Assembly (NCBI GenBank): GCA_947254645.1
Contig: CAMYDW010000010.1
Coordinates: 1 to 56,351, forward strand
Length of the DNA stretch: 56,351 bases
Reading direction: 5' to 3'
Source: an uncultured Peptococcaceae bacterium
GTDB lineage: Bacteria; Bacillota; Peptococcia; Peptococcales; Peptococcaceae
The translations under genes were made by a program, and so were the position numbers. This document shows positions 1 through 8,673 of this stretch, piece after piece; position 1 is the first letter of the stretch; each line of letters begins with the position of its first letter. Under the pieces are notes generated by a model, which was given only the letters and a program-made list of their open reading frames with translations, was not told where the DNA came from and searched no databases.

Positions 1-155
1 CTAATATATAGTCATGAATAAATTTTTTTAAATAAACATAAACTATTTAAGGAACAATAATAAAATCAGTATTGAAATTTAAACTAAATTGTTTTTGTTT
101 AATTAATTACTCTGAATACATCCAAATTGGAACAAATGATAAAGGAGGGACATGG

Positions 156-875
156 ATGAAATATATTGTAAAAATGGAAGTTCAGAAAAATGAGTTTCCG
201 TCGGATTATCGCCGATTGGTGATTAGTTTTTTTAAAAAGGCCATTTCATCTTATATGAATGGGGCTTTTTATGAAGATTTATATGAGAGTGGCGCTCGGA
301 AGAAGTCGTTGGTATGGTCTATTGGCTTCAAGAATCCTCAATTTTCAGGAGAGACGATTTTTTTAGAGGAAAAGGAAGTAGAACTGACTTTGAAGATTGC
401 AGATGCTGAGACGGCTTTGATTTATTACACGAGTTTGCTGGAGATGAAGGGCAAAAACTTTCCACTTCCGAACGGGAATATGATGAAGCTTAACAGTATT
501 CGCATGGTTAAGGAAAAAGTCATTAATGGAGATATGGCATTATTTAAGATATTATCTCCTATCTGCTTAAAGCAGCATTTGGATCATAGCAACAAAGACT
601 GGTATGTAAGCATTGGCAGTGAGGACTTTGCGCTGGAATTACAACGCAAACTTATTGAAGATTATCCAGAACGACAAGCAGATGTTGAACGGTTGCTTTT
701 TAATTTTGATGGGTTGAAACGTGTCATTGTACGAGCCTATGGTTTAAAAATTCCTGCCACGATTGGCACCATGGTGATTCAAGGTAAAAGTGACATTTTA
801 AATATGATATTAACAAATGGCATTGGTTCTAAGAGAAATTCAGGCTTTGGGTTGGTTGATGTGATAGAACAATAA
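156..875 (+). CDS. cas6: CRISPR endoribonuclease Cas6
   Basis: Cas6 cuts the pre-crRNA inside each repeat to make crRNAs for the Cascade complex. The 239-residue protein ends in the family's glycine-rich loop (GIGSKRNSGFG, residues 222-232). An upstream extension to position 72 is possible, but the ATG at 156 follows a strong AAAGGAGG site at 141-148, so I use it. It is the first gene of the cas operon, 16 nt before cas8b. Positions 1-155 are AT-rich with no gene seen and probably hold the operon promoter. The family call is firm; I did not assign the catalytic residues. Confidence 0.93.
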   Translation: MKYIVKMEVQKNEFPSDYRRLVISFFKKAISSYMNGAFYEDLYESGARKKSLVWSIGFKNPQFSGETIFLEEKEVELTLKIADAETALIYYTSLLEMKGKNFPLPNGNMMKLNSIRMVKEKVINGDMALFKILSPICLKQHLDHSNKDWYVSIGSEDFALELQRKLIEDYPERQADVERLLFNFDGLKRVIVRAYGLKIPATIGTMVIQGKSDILNMILTNGIGSKRNSGFGLVDVIEQ

Positions 876-891
876 GAAAGAAGGTGATTCT

Positions 892-2361
892 TTGATTCGT
901 GAAGGAAGTTTTGAAAAAAATGGCATGGTCTTCGATCGTCGAATAGAACCTTCCGATTGGCGCTTCTCGGCAGCAATGGTTGGTTTGGTGCGATATTTTG
1001 AAAACCAACATTTACCTTATGTCACTGAGGGGCGATACCTCTTTTACAATTTTAATGATGTAGATTTATCCCAAGCTGAGACGGAACGAGGCTATTTAAA
1101 GTTTGTAGAAACACGATTCATCAAATTGATGCATCATGTCAAAGTGCGCCAATTATTATCAGAAAATTCCGGTGAAAATATTGATATAAAAGAAGTAAAA
1201 GATCGTTTAAATGGCAATGTTGTGATGAAGAAGTTTTTTAAAGACTTTAAAGAGCCATTAGAAGAAAAGGAAACAATTTTAGCATTGATAGAAGAAAATT
1301 CTTCTGAAATCATTAGAGAAACATTTATAAATGATAAATCATTAAAAAATGATATTTATGGTTATGGAAAATTTGCCAATATGGCATTATATGGCAAAGA
1401 AAGTCAACAACGTTGTCGCTTGTGGGGATTTTATGTGGACAAAGAGCGCAAAACCAAATCTCTAGGTTTCAATTTTGATAAGAACGCAGCAACCGTTACT
1501 GATTATATGGAATTTGATTACATTCCATTTGCTTTTTCTCAGGGTCGTGAGTCTATTTTTGTAAATAATAATGTTTCGGTGTCTTGCTTAATGAAATCAA
1601 ACAATGATGTGGATAACTATTTACAGAATATAGAAGACACAGATAAAAGAGTTTGGAATAACATTTTTTATCAAATGGGTCAAGGTAGTGCTTTTGTTTC
1701 TCAGGATGTTGAAATTATCTTGAAACGTACTAAGGAGGAAAGTTATCATACGATTTTGCTACGTCAAACAGCAATCAAAATCTTTAAAAAGCTACGTGCC
1801 AATAATAAGCAAGGGATCAATGACACGCCACTGGATAAATTATTGAGAGTTGTTGTGAAGGTCGCAGATGATTATTACATTAATTATAGCCAGGAAATTA
1901 CCAATGCCATTTTAAATGAAGTGTTTTTAGATGATATGATTGAGCAACTTTTTAAATTAGATAATGTGCGTGATAATGTGAATATCACAGGATTCCGTCA
2001 GGAGCAGCTGATTCGGATTAACGTAGAAATGTATCGTTATTTAAAAAATATGGAGGGAATTATGGAGACTAACAAATATTTATTTGGTGCATATGTTGCT
2101 GCACAAGAAGTCAAAAATTATTTTTTAGGCAATAAACTAGAAAATAAAATGTGTGGATATCGTCAAAAATTGACTAGCAGTATCGTAGCAAAAGATTACG
2201 ATCGTTTTATTGAGATCATGCTGCAGTTGTCTTCCTATACTGAAATCGCCTTTCCGTTCTTGCACGAACTGATTAAAGATTTTGAAGGCAATAAAAACCT
2301 TGCGTACGAATTTATCAACAACTTAAACAATGTAGAAAAGGCAACGAAGGAGGATAAATAA
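892..2361 (+). CDS. cas8b: Type I-B Cascade large subunit Cas8b (Cst1-like)
   Basis: This is the predicted large subunit of the type I-B Cascade, which recognises the PAM and positions the complex. The 489-residue sequence is divergent, as is normal for Cas8. The call rests mainly on its place between cas6 and a recognisable cas7 and on its length. The Cst1 family is often described by a CXXC-CXXC region, but I see no CXXC pair here. The start is TTG at 892 behind GAAAGAAGGTG. The stop overlaps the cas7 start by one base (TAATG), implying translational coupling. Cas8 function is likely; the Cst1 subtype is inferred from the cas7 and cas5 neighbours. Confidence 0.82.
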   Translation: MIREGSFEKNGMVFDRRIEPSDWRFSAAMVGLVRYFENQHLPYVTEGRYLFYNFNDVDLSQAETERGYLKFVETRFIKLMHHVKVRQLLSENSGENIDIKEVKDRLNGNVVMKKFFKDFKEPLEEKETILALIEENSSEIIRETFINDKSLKNDIYGYGKFANMALYGKESQQRCRLWGFYVDKERKTKSLGFNFDKNAATVTDYMEFDYIPFAFSQGRESIFVNNNVSVSCLMKSNNDVDNYLQNIEDTDKRVWNNIFYQMGQGSAFVSQDVEIILKRTKEESYHTILLRQTAIKIFKKLRANNKQGINDTPLDKLLRVVVKVADDYYINYSQEITNAILNEVFLDDMIEQLFKLDNVRDNVNITGFRQEQLIRINVEMYRYLKNMEGIMETNKYLFGAYVAAQEVKNYFLGNKLENKMCGYRQKLTSSIVAKDYDRFIEIMLQLSSYTEIAFPFLHELIKDFEGNKNLAYEFINNLNNVEKATKEDK

Positions 2362-3254
2362 TGAATAATCAAGCGTTGACACTAACAGTTATTGCCAATA
2401 TGACATCAAACTATGGGGAAGGATTAGGGAATTTCGGCAGTATTCAAAAAGTATATCGTAATGGAAAGTCCTATGCGATTCGTTCGAGAGAAAGCATGAA
2501 AAATGCCATTATGGTGCAAAGCGGATTGTATGATGATTTAAAGGTGGAAGTGGATAAGAAAGTAAATCAAAAAGCTGTTTCCGAAGCAGTCAATGCGAGC
2601 AATCATCGTGCCCTTGAAGGTGGCTATATGAACACTTCCAATGGCACTAAAATTCGTAAAAGCTCTTTCTATTTGACAGATGCCATTGCTTTTCATTCGT
2701 TCATCAATGAAACAAGATTTCACAATAACCTCTATTTGGCGCAAACCTATGCCAAGGAAAATAACTTTAGTTTGCAAGATAAAGCAAAAAAAGCTGGATT
2801 GATGCCTTATCAATACGAGTATGATAAATCATTGAAGCGCTATAGTATTACTATTGATTTAGATAAAGTCGGTGTAGATGACAACTATAATCAAGTTGCT
2901 AATAAGGAAGAACGTATTGCACGTGTGGTAGCTTTGCTAGAAGCGGTGAAAGGGTTGTCATTGGTTGTAAGAGGGAATATGGATAATGCAGAGCCAGTGT
3001 TTATTGTTGGTGGGATTGGTAAACGAAAAACCCATTATTTTGAAAATGTTGTTCAGATGGATAATCTGCGTTTGAAAATTGGGGATGATTTACAGGGCAA
3101 ATTGGCTGAAGGATATCATGTGGGTCTGTTAGAAGGCTACAATTTTGAAAACGAAGATGAAATCAAGGCATTACTTCAGCCTGTAAGCATTGAAAAGTTT
3201 TTCGCAGACCTAGAACAAGAGGTGAGCGCATATTATGAAGGCATTGAGGATTAA
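2361..3254 (+). CDS. cas7: Cascade backbone Cas7 (Cst2/DevR family)
   Basis: Cas7 polymerises along the crRNA to form the Cascade backbone. The 297-residue protein opens with the typical beta strand (LTLTVIANMTSNYGEG) and carries the family's internal glycine-rich stretch and conserved LRLKIGDDL-type region. It matches the Cst2/DevR branch found in subtype I-B/Tneap. It is translationally coupled to cas8b at its start and overlaps cas5 by 20 nt at its end. Nothing looks broken. Confidence 0.9.
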   Translation: MNNQALTLTVIANMTSNYGEGLGNFGSIQKVYRNGKSYAIRSRESMKNAIMVQSGLYDDLKVEVDKKVNQKAVSEAVNASNHRALEGGYMNTSNGTKIRKSSFYLTDAIAFHSFINETRFHNNLYLAQTYAKENNFSLQDKAKKAGLMPYQYEYDKSLKRYSITIDLDKVGVDDNYNQVANKEERIARVVALLEAVKGLSLVVRGNMDNAEPVFIVGGIGKRKTHYFENVVQMDNLRLKIGDDLQGKLAEGYHVGLLEGYNFENEDEIKALLQPVSIEKFFADLEQEVSAYYEGIED

Positions 3255-4323
3255 ACTGACACAAAGTCAGGCAAGTTATACCAGAGAAGAAACCGTCAAT
3301 AATCGCATGACCTATCCCTTGCCACCGCTATCAACAGTTATTGGCGCTTTGCACAATGCGTGTGGCTATACCACCTATCATCCAATGGATATTTCTATAC
3401 AAGGACGCTATGGTGCTATGCAGAGTGAAGTATATGTCAATCATGCCCTCTTAAATTCAACACAAGATGACAGGGGCGTGTTGGTTTGGCTGAAAAATAG
3501 CGATGCTCTCAATGCAGGTTATGTAGCAGTAGCAGAAGAGCTGAATGGGACTGGCAATAGTTTTGAAAAGAAGATTACTATTCGCGAATACGACCATGCA
3601 CGTCTGGAAGAATATATCATGTTGAGAAAACTTAAAAAAACATTACAAGAGCATGAAAAAACGCAAATTAAACCGCAAGAAAATGCATGGAAAGAAGAAA
3701 AGAAAAAATTAAAGAAAAAGTTGAAGGGTATAGAAAAAAATTCAGCAGAAGCGAAAGAGATTCAAGAAAAAATTGCATTACGTGACCAAGAAATTAAATT
3801 GCTCAAAGAAACTTTCCAAGAAGAACGTGAACGAACCTGCAGAGAACCCTTCAGCCATTTTCGGACATTGACCAAAGGCCCGCAGCATCAAGAAGTGCTT
3901 TATGATGTGGAGCTGGTTATTCACGTTGCTGCAGAGGACAAGGTATTAGAAGATATTCTGGCGCATCAAAATGATTTGGTGTGCTTGGGTCGCAGTGAAG
4001 ATTTTGTGGAAGTTGTTGAAATGAAGGAAGTGGAGCTATCGTCTGTTATTGATAAAGAACTCGAGCTTCCAAAAAATTATGCCATATTGGTAAATGTTGA
4101 TCGTGTAAAAGATGAAGAGTACTTTGTTTATACTGGCGGTGAGGCACAAAAAGCAATGGCTGAAGGGACTATTTACTATGTGGCAAAAAACTACGAGATA
4201 ATTAATGGAAAAAGAGACTTCAATCGGATTCCTTGTTTTTACTCTTCAAATATTTGGATAGATGAGAATAGTGAAAATATCTTATGGGATAGTGATGGAG
4301 ATTATATTGTTGATTTGAATTAA
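3235..4323 (+). CDS. cas5: Cascade subunit Cas5 (Cas5t) with a charged helical insertion
   Basis: Cas5 caps the 5' handle of the crRNA in Cascade. The N-terminus has the Cas5 ferredoxin-fold signature (LRIKLTQSQASYTREE, then YPLPPLSTVIGALHNACGY), and residues around 200-225 give the conserved FSHFRTLTKGPQHQEVLY block. Between about residues 122 and 200 lies a very lysine/glutamate-rich segment predicted to be helical or coiled coil, making the protein 362 residues. The ATG at 3235 lies inside cas7 and has a GAGGTG site upstream. Identification is strong; the role of the insertion is unknown. Confidence 0.9.
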   Translation: MKALRIKLTQSQASYTREETVNNRMTYPLPPLSTVIGALHNACGYTTYHPMDISIQGRYGAMQSEVYVNHALLNSTQDDRGVLVWLKNSDALNAGYVAVAEELNGTGNSFEKKITIREYDHARLEEYIMLRKLKKTLQEHEKTQIKPQENAWKEEKKKLKKKLKGIEKNSAEAKEIQEKIALRDQEIKLLKETFQEERERTCREPFSHFRTLTKGPQHQEVLYDVELVIHVAAEDKVLEDILAHQNDLVCLGRSEDFVEVVEMKEVELSSVIDKELELPKNYAILVNVDRVKDEEYFVYTGGEAQKAMAEGTIYYVAKNYEIINGKRDFNRIPCFYSSNIWIDENSENILWDSDGDYIVDLN

Positions 4324-4333
4324 GGTGATCTAA

Positions 4334-6631
4334 ATGACAACCAGTGAATTGATACCAGCCTATTACAAAGATTTTTATGCGAAACCGACTGAAACTTTAT
4401 TTGAACATACAGAAAATCTTTTGTTTTGTTTAGAGCAATTAAAAGACTATTTGCCAACTGACATATATCATATTGTTTTGCAATGTTGTCTTTATCATGA
4501 TATTGGAAAATTGAACCCTCACTTTCAAAAACGTGTTTGTGCGACTCCTAAAGTAAAGATGGATACCAATAAAGAAATAGGACATAATATATTATCTTAT
4601 TGCATTGCAAAAGATAGACTAAAAGATGTATTAGACAAGCAAGAGTTAAGAGTTGCTCTTTATGCGATATTGAATCATCATCATTATGTCAACAATCTAT
4701 CTTCTTTAGAAAATCAGAAACAGTTGATTATTGATAATCTTCAACAATTTTCTTTGGAAAATTATGATGCTCAATCATTTTCTATTGGTATGAGAGAATG
4801 CAAAACATTAAGGAAGCTTTCAGAATCCAGCGATCCTACGCCAATTTTAGTAAAAGGGTTTTTGCATAAATGTGATTACTCCGCCAGTGCGCATTTACCT
4901 GTGGAAATAAAAAACCAAGACCTTCTAGCGCGTTTGGAAGGTCTTGGTTATAAATGGCGTGAAATGCAAACTTTTGCAAAAAACAATAGCAATAAAAATC
5001 TTATGATTATCGGTTCTACAGGATTGGGCAAGACCGAGGCCTCTCTTTTATGGCAGGGGAATAATAAAGGCTTTTATGTATTGCCTCTTCGCACCGCCAT
5101 CAATGCCATGTTCAATCGTATCAAAGAGCAGTTGTATATAGATGATTTTAGTCAATATCTAGGACTATTGCATAGCGAAACAAGAAATGTTTATTTGGAA
5201 ATAGAACAAGGTGGAGAGAACGAGGTAGCAGAGGATTACTATGAAAAAACCAAAAATTTGACATTACCATTGACAATTTGTACACCCGATCAACTCTTTC
5301 GATTTGTATTTAAATATCCAGGATACGAATTGTTTTTAGCAACATTGAGCTACTCAAAAATTATCATTGATGAGATACAGGCCTATTCCCCAGATTTACT
5401 TGCAGCTATCATTTATGGTTTACAAATGATTGTCAGATTTGGGGGAAAATTTGCCATTACGACAGCCACTCTCCCGCCATTTATTAAACATTTATTGGCA
5501 GAAGACTGTGCTGTTGAATGGGAAGAAGCTGTATTTTTAAATGACCAAGTCCGTCATCGTGTACAACTTATAGAGGATGAAATTTGTGTAGAGGATATTG
5601 CTGATTTCTACTATCAGGAAGCAACAGACAGTAGAAAAATCTTAGTTGTCGTGAATACCGTTAAAAAAGCTCAAGCAGTATATCAAGCACTTAAAGCGCA
5701 AATTTCAGCAGAGGATTGTCAAATCTCCTTGCTTCATTCTAAATTTACTGTTGGTGATAGGGCAAAAAAAGAACAGCAAATCATAGATGATGGAGAAACT
5801 TCTTGCAAAAAACACGTTATTTGGGTGACGACACAAGTTGTTGAAGCAAGCTTGGACATTGATTTTGACTATCTTTTTACAGAGTATTCGGATTTAAGTA
5901 GTTTGTTCCAGCGTATGGGCCGATGCAATCGTAAAGGGTTAAAGCGTGGTCAAGATACGAATGTTTTTGTATATCTCGATATTGAAGAAAGACTGATTTC
6001 TAAAATGTCGGTTACCGCTGTAGGCAAAAGAAAAGGATTTATCTATAAATCCCTTTATGAACTTGGTAAAGCAGCACTGGTTTCTTGGGGTGATAAGCAT
6101 TCAACGAATGAAATGTCTGAAAAAGATAAGCTACAAATGATTGATGAATATTACACCTATGATAAAATGATAAAATTTGAAAAAGAATTACCTGGTGAAG
6201 TAGCGAAATATTTAGATGATTACCATAAAAAACGACAATATTTGAAGGAATTGGAACCATGGGAATTGAATGTGGAAGAGGCGTATAGTCAATTTAGAAA
6301 TATTCTTTCTATTAAGGCGATTCCTTATAATCTCTATTATGAGCATTTAGAAGAAATTGAAAGTTGTCAAAATAAGATTAAATCATTAAGAGATGAAATA
6401 AAGAACACACAAGATCACAAAAAAAGGAAAGACTTACGACATAATATTTTAGACATTCAAAACAATATTAATCAATATACATTGAGTGCTGAAGAATTTC
6501 GCGTAGAAAAACAAAAAACAAAAAAATGGGATGAAATACGAATCTGTAAACAAAAATATGAATACACCTCTGAACTAGGATTATCTGTTGTTGAAACTAA
6601 AGAGTCAGAAACGGAGCCTTTGATATGGTAG
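4334..6631 (+). CDS. cas3: CRISPR nuclease-helicase Cas3
   Basis: Cas3 is the single-strand DNA nuclease and 3'-5' helicase recruited by target-bound Cascade. The 765-residue protein carries an N-terminal HD nuclease (H55-D56 in YHDIGKL, H84 in EIGHN, HHH at 115-117). The superfamily 2 helicase has Walker A GSTGLGKT at 227-234, DEIQ at 346-349, TATLPP at 377-382 and motif VI QRMGRCNR at 526-533. A lysine-rich helical region sits near 675-730. All catalytic motifs appear intact, so interference is plausible. It starts 10 nt after cas5 and overlaps cas4 by 7 nt. Confidence 0.96.
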   Translation: MTTSELIPAYYKDFYAKPTETLFEHTENLLFCLEQLKDYLPTDIYHIVLQCCLYHDIGKLNPHFQKRVCATPKVKMDTNKEIGHNILSYCIAKDRLKDVLDKQELRVALYAILNHHHYVNNLSSLENQKQLIIDNLQQFSLENYDAQSFSIGMRECKTLRKLSESSDPTPILVKGFLHKCDYSASAHLPVEIKNQDLLARLEGLGYKWREMQTFAKNNSNKNLMIIGSTGLGKTEASLLWQGNNKGFYVLPLRTAINAMFNRIKEQLYIDDFSQYLGLLHSETRNVYLEIEQGGENEVAEDYYEKTKNLTLPLTICTPDQLFRFVFKYPGYELFLATLSYSKIIIDEIQAYSPDLLAAIIYGLQMIVRFGGKFAITTATLPPFIKHLLAEDCAVEWEEAVFLNDQVRHRVQLIEDEICVEDIADFYYQEATDSRKILVVVNTVKKAQAVYQALKAQISAEDCQISLLHSKFTVGDRAKKEQQIIDDGETSCKKHVIWVTTQVVEASLDIDFDYLFTEYSDLSSLFQRMGRCNRKGLKRGQDTNVFVYLDIEERLISKMSVTAVGKRKGFIYKSLYELGKAALVSWGDKHSTNEMSEKDKLQMIDEYYTYDKMIKFEKELPGEVAKYLDDYHKKRQYLKELEPWELNVEEAYSQFRNILSIKAIPYNLYYEHLEEIESCQNKIKSLRDEIKNTQDHKKRKDLRHNILDIQNNINQYTLSAEEFRVEKQKTKKWDEIRICKQKYEYTSELGLSVVETKESETEPLIW

Positions 6632-7122
6632 AAGAAAAAATCACAGGCACTATGATTTACTATTATTTTGTTTGTCAAAGAAAATGCTGGTATTCGATTC
6701 ATGGCATTTCGATGGAAAGTGAAAATGAAAACGTGCAAATAGGTAAATCATTAGATGAACTTTCTTATGCAGGTGAGAGAAAACATATCTTAATTAACGA
6801 TGAAATCAATCTTGATTTTATTAAGAAAACAGGGGTGATTCACGAAATAAAAAAGAGCAGAAAGATAGAAGAAGCAGCCATCTGGCAAGTGAAATATTAC
6901 CTCTATTACTTAAAAAAGAGACACGTAGAATCGTTGGTTGCAAAAATAGATTATCCCTTAGTTAAACAAACAGTGGATGTTGAGTTATCAAAAGAAGATG
7001 AACTAAAGCTAGAGGTCATTATGCAAAAAATACAGGATTTAGCTCATCAAAATCAACCGACTATTGTAGAAAAAATGAGAAAATGTTATCAATGTGCCTA
7101 TCATGACTTGTGTTTTGTATAA
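6625..7122 (+). CDS. cas4: Adaptation exonuclease Cas4
   Basis: Cas4 is a RecB-like iron-sulfur nuclease that trims prespacers and helps select the PAM and orientation. The 165-residue protein shows the expected cysteine set: C17 and C21 near the N-terminus and C154, C157 and C163 near the C-terminus. It also has a QxxxY-type nuclease motif (WQVKYYLYYL) near residue 95. It overlaps cas3 by 7 nt and precedes cas1, the standard I-B arrangement. The family call is firm. Confidence 0.93.
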   Translation: MVEEKITGTMIYYYFVCQRKCWYSIHGISMESENENVQIGKSLDELSYAGERKHILINDEINLDFIKKTGVIHEIKKSRKIEEAAIWQVKYYLYYLKKRHVESLVAKIDYPLVKQTVDVELSKEDELKLEVIMQKIQDLAHQNQPTIVEKMRKCYQCAYHDLCFV

Positions 7123-7139
7123 GTTTATTGGAGATGTGT

Positions 7140-8132
7140 ATGAAAAATAGTTTGTATATTTACCAAAACGGTGAACTGAAAAGACATGATGATACCTTGC
7201 AATTTATCAGCAGCGAAGGTGAGAAGCGACATATTCCAATTCATAATGTTTCAGATATTTATTTTTTTGGAGAAAATACATTCAATACCAAACTCGTCAA
7301 TTTTCTATCTAAAAATGATGTTTTGGTTCATTTTTTCAACTACTACAGCTTTTATAGTGCAAGTCTTGTGCCAAGAAAAAGCAAAATATCAGGTAATTTG
7401 TTAGTGGCACAAGTGAGTCATTATACTGATTCAGAAAAGCGATTGGCGCTTGCAAAAGAATTTGTGCGTTCAGCAGGTAATAATATTTATCGCAACTTAC
7501 GTTACTATAATGGCAGGGGCAAAGATATGTCCGAAGCGATGAGTGATATTACAGAACTTTTGACAAAAATCGAGTATTGTGAGAGTGTTCCTCAATTAAT
7601 GGGCATCGAAGGGAATATTCATAAGCGCTACTATAAAGAATGGAAGCAAATTATTGATCAAGAAGTTGATTTTGAAAAAAGAGTAAAAAATCCGCCGGAC
7701 AATATGGTCAACACATTGATTTCATTTATCAACACACTTGTATATACAACAGTATTGGGAGAAATTTACAAGACACAGTTGGATCCCACTATTAGTTATC
7801 TTCATGAACCAGGGACAAGTCGTTTTTCATTAAGTTTGGATATTGCTGAGATTTTCAAGCCATTGATTGCAGATAGATTGATCTTTTCATTATTCAATCG
7901 GCATCAAATTCAGAAAAAACATTTTACAGAAAAACTAGAATATTTACACCTTGATGAAAAAGGATCAAAAATTATCTTGGCAGAATTCGATAAACGTTTA
8001 AAACAGACCGTGCATCATAAAGAATTGAATAAAGATGTCAGTTATCGTTACTTAATACGCTTAGAATGTTATAAGCTGATTAAGCATTTATATGGTGAGA
8101 AAAATTATCAATCATTTGTAATGTGGTGGTAA
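7140..8132 (+). CDS. cas1: CRISPR integrase Cas1
   Basis: Cas1 is the integrase of the Cas1-Cas2 adaptation complex and inserts prespacers at the leader-repeat junction. Metal ligands are visible: E in MGIEGNIHKRYY, H in YLHEPGTSRFSL and E in LDIAEIFKPL. I use ATG 7140 because GGAG at 7130-7133 sits 6 nt upstream; an in-frame ATG at 7134 and an upstream extension to 7110 are less likely. It lies 17 nt after cas4 and 1 nt before cas2. The protein is 330 residues, normal length, and looks functional. Confidence 0.96.
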   Translation: MKNSLYIYQNGELKRHDDTLQFISSEGEKRHIPIHNVSDIYFFGENTFNTKLVNFLSKNDVLVHFFNYYSFYSASLVPRKSKISGNLLVAQVSHYTDSEKRLALAKEFVRSAGNNIYRNLRYYNGRGKDMSEAMSDITELLTKIEYCESVPQLMGIEGNIHKRYYKEWKQIIDQEVDFEKRVKNPPDNMVNTLISFINTLVYTTVLGEIYKTQLDPTISYLHEPGTSRFSLSLDIAEIFKPLIADRLIFSLFNRHQIQKKHFTEKLEYLHLDEKGSKIILAEFDKRLKQTVHHKELNKDVSYRYLIRLECYKLIKHLYGEKNYQSFVMWW

Positions 8133-8133
8133 A

Positions 8134-8409
8134 ATGTATATTATTTTGATGTATGATATTGCCGAAGAAGGAAATGGTCCCAAAAGATGGAGACGTGTAT
8201 TCAAATTGTGCAAACAATATCTCATTCATATTCAGAACTCTGTTTTTGAAGGAGAAATTTCTAAGGCAGATTTATTTAAGTTAGAAAAACAAATTCAAAA
8301 TGAAATCAATCAATCACTAGATTCAGTTTTAATTTTTAAAAGCAGAAATGAACGTTGGTTAGATAAAGATATTCTTGGAAAAGAACAAGAAGATAGCTTC
8401 TTTATTTGA
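8134..8409 (+). CDS. cas2: CRISPR adaptation endonuclease-like Cas2
   Basis: Cas2 is the structural dimer at the centre of the Cas1-Cas2 integrase. The 91-residue protein begins MYIILMYDIAEEGNGPKRW, the classical first strand with the conserved aspartate at residue 8, and keeps the QNSVFEGE motif. It is the last cas gene. The leader-like region and the first CRISPR repeat follow within 180 nt, as expected for an active adaptation locus. Confidence 0.95.
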   Translation: MYIILMYDIAEEGNGPKRWRRVFKLCKQYLIHIQNSVFEGEISKADLFKLEKQIQNEINQSLDSVLIFKSRNERWLDKDILGKEQEDSFFI

Positions 8410-8586
8410 TTGTCGACCTCTGATAGGTGTAAAATGGAGGAGGATAGACAATGACCATCTACCCTCACCATGAACACTATTTTTATATACGCAATGTGCT
8501 GACTTCAAAAAAGAACAACAAATCCAGCAAGGTCGACAAAACAATAGGCTCAAACCAACCAAATAATCAACAAAAATAAGTAACGT
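8410..8586 (+). promoter_or_regulatory. CRISPR leader (putative)
   Basis: This is the 177 nt between the cas2 stop and the first repeat. It is AT-rich and ends next to the repeat at 8587, where a leader is expected to drive pre-crRNA transcription and mark the site of spacer insertion. It also contains a short ORF with a good ribosome binding site (8451-8579), unusual for a pure leader. I cannot name a promoter with confidence. The call rests on position. Confidence 0.55.
8451..8579 (+). CDS. Candidate 42-residue ORF inside the leader
   Basis: The ORF starts ATG at 8451 behind a very strong GGAGGAGG site (8437-8444), so translation is plausible. The product begins MTIYPHHEHYFYIRN and is rich in lysine, asparagine and glutamine after residue 19. 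No family is recognised. It could be a small cas-linked protein, the tail of an older gene, or chance in the leader. Confidence 0.3.
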   Translation: MTIYPHHEHYFYIRNVLTSKKNNKSSKVDKTIGSNQPNNQQK

Positions 8587-8616
8587 CTTGAATAAGAACC
8601 AAAGTGGAATTTAAAG
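8587..8616 (+). CRISPR. Leader-proximal CRISPR repeat, also the left prophage junction
   Basis: This 30-nt unit (CTTGAATAAGAACCAAAG then TGGAATTTAAAG) has the layout of type I-B repeats, including the 3' end later seen as the crRNA 5' tag. Its partner is the degenerate repeat at 52681-52710, identical at 24 of 30 positions. It lies 177 nt after cas2. The last 22 nt minus one (8594-8615) are also the prophage attachment core, so the 3' end of the repeat here is supplied by phage DNA. Confidence 0.75.
8594..8615. other. attL core (22 bp)
   Basis: This 22-nt stretch is repeated exactly at 47810-47831, and 19 nt of it again at 52622-52640. It lies inside the 30-nt CRISPR repeat at 8587-8616. Left of it is CTTGAAT from the host repeat; right of it is phage DNA leading to the integrase stop. 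Confidence 0.85.
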
Positions 8617-8673
8617 TTAAATTTTTAAATGGCTATATATAGCGTTTTCATCACGTTTTTTATTTTAAAAATG

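Noticed and set aside
8594..8615. att site as the end of a tRNA gene
   Set aside because: No tRNA cloverleaf or CCA end is seen around the core; the repeat explanation fits both flanks better.
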